From contig NZ_JAUTAU010000001.1 of assembly GCF_030818775.1 (NCBI RefSeq), positions 3,972,001-4,036,000 of the forward strand: a stretch of 64,000 nucleotides of DNA, given 5' to 3'. This DNA comes from Bacillus sp. SORGH_AS_0510. Its GTDB lineage: Bacteria; Bacillota; Bacilli; Bacillales; Cytobacillaceae. Below, in pieces: positions 60,985 through 64,000 of the stretch. The notes beneath the pieces are model-generated. The model made no database searches, was not told the origin of the DNA, and worked only from the letters and a program-made list of their open reading frames with translations. A program made the translations under genes and the position numbers. Numbering within the stretch: position 1 is the stretch's first letter; the number at the start of each line of letters is the position of its first letter.

Positions 60985-62508
60985 TTACTTTCTCCCTGTT
61001 GGGCTAGCAGCTGGTAAAATAACAGTAAAAGTACTACCTTTACCCTGTTCCGATTGAACTGTTATTTCTCCTCCATGTGCGTAAACAATCTCTTGTGAAA
61101 TGGCTAAGCCTAAACCAGTCCCACCGATTGTTCTACGATCAGAATTATCTACACGATAAAATTTTGAAAACAGTTTTTCAATAGAGTCTTTAGGTATGCC
61201 CAAACCATTATCACTTATGGCGATCTTCAGTCGTTTCTCACCTTGAAATACACTGACCTTTATCTTTCCACCCTGGGGAGAATATTTTACTGCATTATTT
61301 ATTAGGTTTGTAAAGACCTGAATTAGTTTGGTCGTATCACCTAGAATGACCGGATAATTCGCAAAGACTTCAAGAATAATTTCGTGTTGCTTTGTGGTAA
61401 TTTGCTGTCCCTCAATAACTTTCTTAAGCAGCGGAACCAATTCGATATCCCTTTTCTCATAGCATTGGTTCCCTGATTCTAGTCGCTGTAAATCTAGAAA
61501 ATCATTGATTAATCCTGTAAGCCGTTTCGCCTCATTAAAAATGGTTGTCAGATACTTTTCTTGTCTCTCTGGTTTTAACTCACGGTGCAAGAGTAATTCA
61601 GTAAATCCAAGAATGCTTGCCAGTGGTGTACGTAATTCATGGCTAACTGTATTAACTAATTCTGATTTTATTTGTACAAGTGAGTCTAACTCCTTATTTC
61701 GAGCAATTAACGCCTGCTCCTTCTCTTGAATCTTTTCGACCATTGTTTGAAAGGCGAATGATAATGCACCAATTTCATTGTCACAATTGATACATGTAGG
61801 TATATCCACTTGTTTCCCTTCAGCAATTTCATTAGCGACAATAGTTAACTGGGTTAAAGGCTGGCCAACTTGCTTTAACATAATTCGAATGATTCTTATC
61901 AACAATAATAGTATGAAAAAGATAAATACTACAAAACCAATTTGAATATATGTTTTAATTCTAATTAGTTTTTGGTAAAGTGTTTCACTTTCATCTTCAA
62001 TATTTTGTAAATAAGTATTCATGGATGTCCTAAATTGTATCACTCTTGCCGTACCTTGGTTGTTTGCTATATTTGCCACTTCCTGCTTATTTCCTGCTTC
62101 GTATTCTTTTATGACTTTGGGAAGTGTCTCATCAAAATAGTATCGAGAAAAGTCATGAATGTTAGCAAGCAGTTGACGGTCTTCTTTTGTTTTCGCATGT
62201 TTAGTTAACTCAGTAACATAATTCTTAATTTTAGGCTCTTGAGCTAGCGCATTTTCTCTCAATGATGGATTACCATAGGCAATATACCCTCTGATGTCGA
62301 AAAGAGCTTGGGTAAAGACCTCATTTATTTGAACTGCAATTTTCTGTTTGGTGGTAAGCTCATTGCGCTTGGTTATATAGGAATTATTAAGGTAATTTTG
62401 AGTGACCAACAATAAGGTTGATCCGATAATAAAACAAATAAGAAACACCCAAATTAAGGTTGCAAATCTTGTCACCAAACTGTCTTTAATATTCAACCTA
62501 CTTGCCAT
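60985..62508 (-). CDS. Membrane sensor histidine kinase with a CHASE3-like domain
   Basis: A 507-residue kinase. Two membrane segments (about 15-38 and 185-208) enclose an extracellular helical domain of about 145 residues with ALFDIRGYIAYGNPSLRE, resembling CHASE3. HAMP (GQPLTQLTIVANEIAEGK), a short coil, then HisKA (ELVNTVSHELRTPLASILGF, His about 290) and HATPase (NLINNAVKYS, DNGLGIP, GGTGLGLAIS). It overlaps the response regulator gene by 11 bases and so is translationally coupled. The extracellular glycosidase-like gene upstream suggests a polysaccharide-related signal (inference). Confidence 0.92.
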   Translation of the reverse strand: MASRLNIKDSLVTRFATLIWVFLICFIIGSTLLLVTQNYLNNSYITKRNELTTKQKIAVQINEVFTQALFDIRGYIAYGNPSLRENALAQEPKIKNYVTELTKHAKTKEDRQLLANIHDFSRYYFDETLPKVIKEYEAGNKQEVANIANNQGTARVIQFRTSMNTYLQNIEDESETLYQKLIRIKTYIQIGFVVFIFFILLLLIRIIRIMLKQVGQPLTQLTIVANEIAEGKQVDIPTCINCDNEIGALSFAFQTMVEKIQEKEQALIARNKELDSLVQIKSELVNTVSHELRTPLASILGFTELLLHRELKPERQEKYLTTIFNEAKRLTGLINDFLDLQRLESGNQCYEKRDIELVPLLKKVIEGQQITTKQHEIILEVFANYPVILGDTTKLIQVFTNLINNAVKYSPQGGKIKVSVFQGEKRLKIAISDNGLGIPKDSIEKLFSKFYRVDNSDRRTIGGTGLGLAISQEIVYAHGGEITVQSEQGKGSTFTVILPAASPTGRK

Positions 62509-62866
62509 TAAAGATTCCCTCTACCATTTGCAATAATTGACTTGGGATAAACGGCTTCGTCATGTAAAAATCTGCTCCGGCTCCAAGAACTCTGTTTTGT
62601 TCATATTCTTGACTTTTAGCAGATAACATCAATATCTTTGTTTTAGATTGTTCAATCATTGGTTTGGCTATTTGAATGACCTCAAGGCCAGTTAAATACG
62701 GCATCATATAATCAATTATAATCAAATCATATGTATGCTTCTCAATATAATCTAAAGCCTCCTGACCATCCTCAGCCTCATCCACTACATAATTCATTTC
62801 TTCAAAGGTATCAACGATTAACATTCTTAAAATCTCTTCGTCCTCTGCTAATAAAATTCTTTTCAC
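62498..62866 (-). CDS. Single-domain response regulator
   Basis: A 122-residue CheY-like receiver with no output domain; GTG start after AAAGGATGG. Acidic AEDEE, phosphoacceptor in DLIIIDYMMPYLTG (Asp about 52), Ser in MLSAKS and Lys in MTKPF are all present. Its start overlaps the upstream gene stop (GTGA), and its end overlaps the kinase start. It probably relays phosphate or controls a partner protein directly rather than DNA. Confidence 0.93.
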   Translation of the reverse strand: MKRILLAEDEEILRMLIVDTFEEMNYVVDEAEDGQEALDYIEKHTYDLIIIDYMMPYLTGLEVIQIAKPMIEQSKTKILMLSAKSQEYEQNRVLGAGADFYMTKPFIPSQLLQMVEGIFNGK

Positions 62867-64000
62867 TTTACACCATCCTTTATATCTGTCTTAAGGAACG
62901 TGTCTGACATGATACGATATGAGTCTTTCAACCTCTCGTAATAAACTGGAGAATCCCAAGGCTTCCAACTATACAAATAGCTATCTTTTTGGTTAATTTG
63001 ATTATTGGATCGTTTTGGAAATGATTGTCGGGCTATCCCTAATTTAGTTGTTACAACTGCTATCCTAATACCTTTTGATTCCACACTTTCAGATAGTCCA
63101 TGTATCCAGAAATCCCCCATTACTTCTCTTAGACTCGGGTCCTTAAAGTTCAATAACTGCCAAGGGATACGTCCTTCAATAGTTTTGTTGTCACTGCTGA
63201 TACTAATATCAGTTAATGAATCAAAGCTCTTGTTAGTAGGATTGGCATTTCCGAACCGCAGTACCCCTGTTTCATAATCCTGAAAAGGGACAACTGTGTT
63301 AGAGGAAGGTATCGTTAATTTCTTGTTTAACGCTAGACGAATCGGATGGAAGATACCGTTATCTTTCTTTTCTGGATAGGGCTCTTCCTTAATCAGGTGT
63401 AAGAGCTTGGCATATTGAAAATAGAATGTATCATAATAACTATCCACCATAACCCTTGAATCTTTCGGTCCAGTAAGTTTCACTAAGAAATCAATTCCGA
63501 AATCTGTTCGTACCTTACTCTCTTTTGAAAGGGAAATATTCGTTTGCCCCTGGTTGTCTATGGTATCTAATAGTAAATAAGTGCCTTCCTGTTTAAAGTC
63601 CACAGGTTTGTTATATTTTAGTTGAAAGTAAAGGTAGCCACTATCTGAAGTCATACGTACTTCTTTCAGTAAATCCTCTTTATCGGTTGATTGATAAATC
63701 CGTTCTACACCTGCTAGATTCCAATCACTGCTCACACCATCAACCGTGATAGCGGTCTCCTTTTTACCTGGTTCAAATCCAAGTAAACCAAAGTGCTGCT
63801 CATTCGTTTGCTGGTTATTCCAGTATGGTCTTCGATCTGGATTATCGAAATCCATTGTGTTCCACGTACGTTTAAACCACTCATCCTGCCATGTAAATAC
63901 CAGACCGCCAGCATACCCCTCACTTACGATGGATTGATACAATTGACGATCAATCTCGCCTTGTTCCTTTTCTGAATGAAAGCCTTGATTCATTCCATAG
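62863..64000 (-). CDS. Partial protein: end of a glycosidase-like domain plus beta-sandwich region
   Basis: The frame runs open to the right edge with no start signal at the internal Met, so the 5' part is missing; 379 codons are visible. Residues EKEQGEIDRQLYQSIVSEGYAGGLVFTWQDEWFKRTWNTMD look like the last strand of a TIM-barrel glycosidase, where the Glu-Trp segment is often catalytic. A Ser/Asp-rich region of about 280 residues follows that resembles a carbohydrate-binding beta-sandwich (DWNLAGVERIYQS, FQLKYNKPVDF, IEGRIPWQLLNFKDP). It is the first visible gene of the operon with the response regulator and kinase. The family is not firmly recognised. Confidence 0.6.
   Translation of the reverse strand, partial: YGMNQGFHSEKEQGEIDRQLYQSIVSEGYAGGLVFTWQDEWFKRTWNTMDFDNPDRRPYWNNQQTNEQHFGLLGFEPGKKETAITVDGVSSDWNLAGVERIYQSTDKEDLLKEVRMTSDSGYLYFQLKYNKPVDFKQEGTYLLLDTIDNQGQTNISLSKESKVRTDFGIDFLVKLTGPKDSRVMVDSYYDTFYFQYAKLLHLIKEEPYPEKKDNGIFHPIRLALNKKLTIPSSNTVVPFQDYETGVLRFGNANPTNKSFDSLTDISISSDNKTIEGRIPWQLLNFKDPSLREVMGDFWIHGLSESVESKGIRIAVVTTKLGIARQSFPKRSNNQINQKDSYLYSWKPWDSPVYYERLKDSYRIMSDTFLKTDIKDGVK

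Noticed and set aside
1..64000. tRNA, rRNA, CRISPR arrays, transposases, phage genes or replication origins
   Set aside because: Looked for and not seen; only non-coding repeat elements suggest past mobility.

Overview
The window is low-GC DNA from a spore-forming member of the Bacillaceae. The evidence is strong Bacillus-type Shine-Dalgarno sequences (with TTG and GTG starts), sigma-A promoters, many U-tailed terminators, sporulation genes (spoVR, a kinase behind a sigma-H-type promoter), a cre site, a Fur box and a TPP riboswitch. Much of the gene content and some of the order resembles the B. subtilis yhc/yhd region (yhcT, yhcU, pgcA, yhcY, yhcZ, yhdB, yhdC, and elsewhere yhdP-cueR-yhdT). 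That comparison is from memory, not from an alignment. No rRNA, tRNA, CRISPR array, transposase or prophage genes were seen.

Layout. 1-1.5 kb: start of a BmrC-like multidrug ABC half-transporter behind a leader with a promoter, two tiny ORFs and two terminators. 1.5-4.4 kb: class A penicillin-binding protein, a mobile-looking repeat and an XRE regulator. 4.4-6.9 kb: Fur-box-controlled feoA-feoB plus a Cys-rich FeoB-associated protein. 7-7.9 kb: frameshifted thiT behind a TPP riboswitch. 8-9.1 kb: orphan soluble kinase with a sigma-H-like promoter. 9.3-10.8 kb: GNAT acetyltransferase and two unknown membrane proteins. 11-14.3 kb: two CorC/HlyC-type transport proteins flanking a MerR regulator. 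14.4-17.6 kb: small proteins, a lipoprotein and two more copies of the repeat. 17.6-24.4 kb: a 2271-residue secreted multidomain metallohydrolase. 24.7-30.5 kb: HupE-like, DUF445, mini oxidase-like, YcgQ/YcgR-like and acid phosphatase genes. 30.6-33.6 kb: TetR regulator and MMPL exporter sharing an operator sequence. 33.7-39.2 kb: alanine utilisation (permease, AdeR-like activator, ald, alr). 39.3-48.3 kb: envelope functions (DUF1541 lipoprotein, two-component system, DedA-PAP2 fusion, pssA, SwrC-like RND pump, BcrC). 48.3-57.9 kb: spoVR, yhdC, M14 peptidase, yhdB, yhcZ/yhcY, SDR, frameshifted pgcA, yhcU, yhcT. 58-60.9 kb: GlsB-like protein, DUF47/Pit phosphate pair, YitT. 61-64 kb: kinase and response regulator co-transcribed with a partial glycosidase-like gene.

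Functional themes. Envelope homeostasis and drug efflux dominate (PBP, SwrC, BcrC, MMPL, BmrC, PssA, DedA-PAP2). Nutrient uptake (iron, thiamine, alanine, phosphate) carries recognisable control elements. Three genes (thiT, ycgQ, pgcA) are each broken by one extra base in a four-base homopolymer. This uniform pattern suggests sequencing error or very recent decay rather than three independent old pseudogenes.

The most interesting items are the giant surface metallohydrolase, the attenuator-like leader of the BmrC-type transporter, the four-copy palindromic repeat family, and the DedA-PAP2 fusion whose phosphatase motifs are lost. Start sites were chosen by Shine-Dalgarno placement where the longest ORF was implausible.
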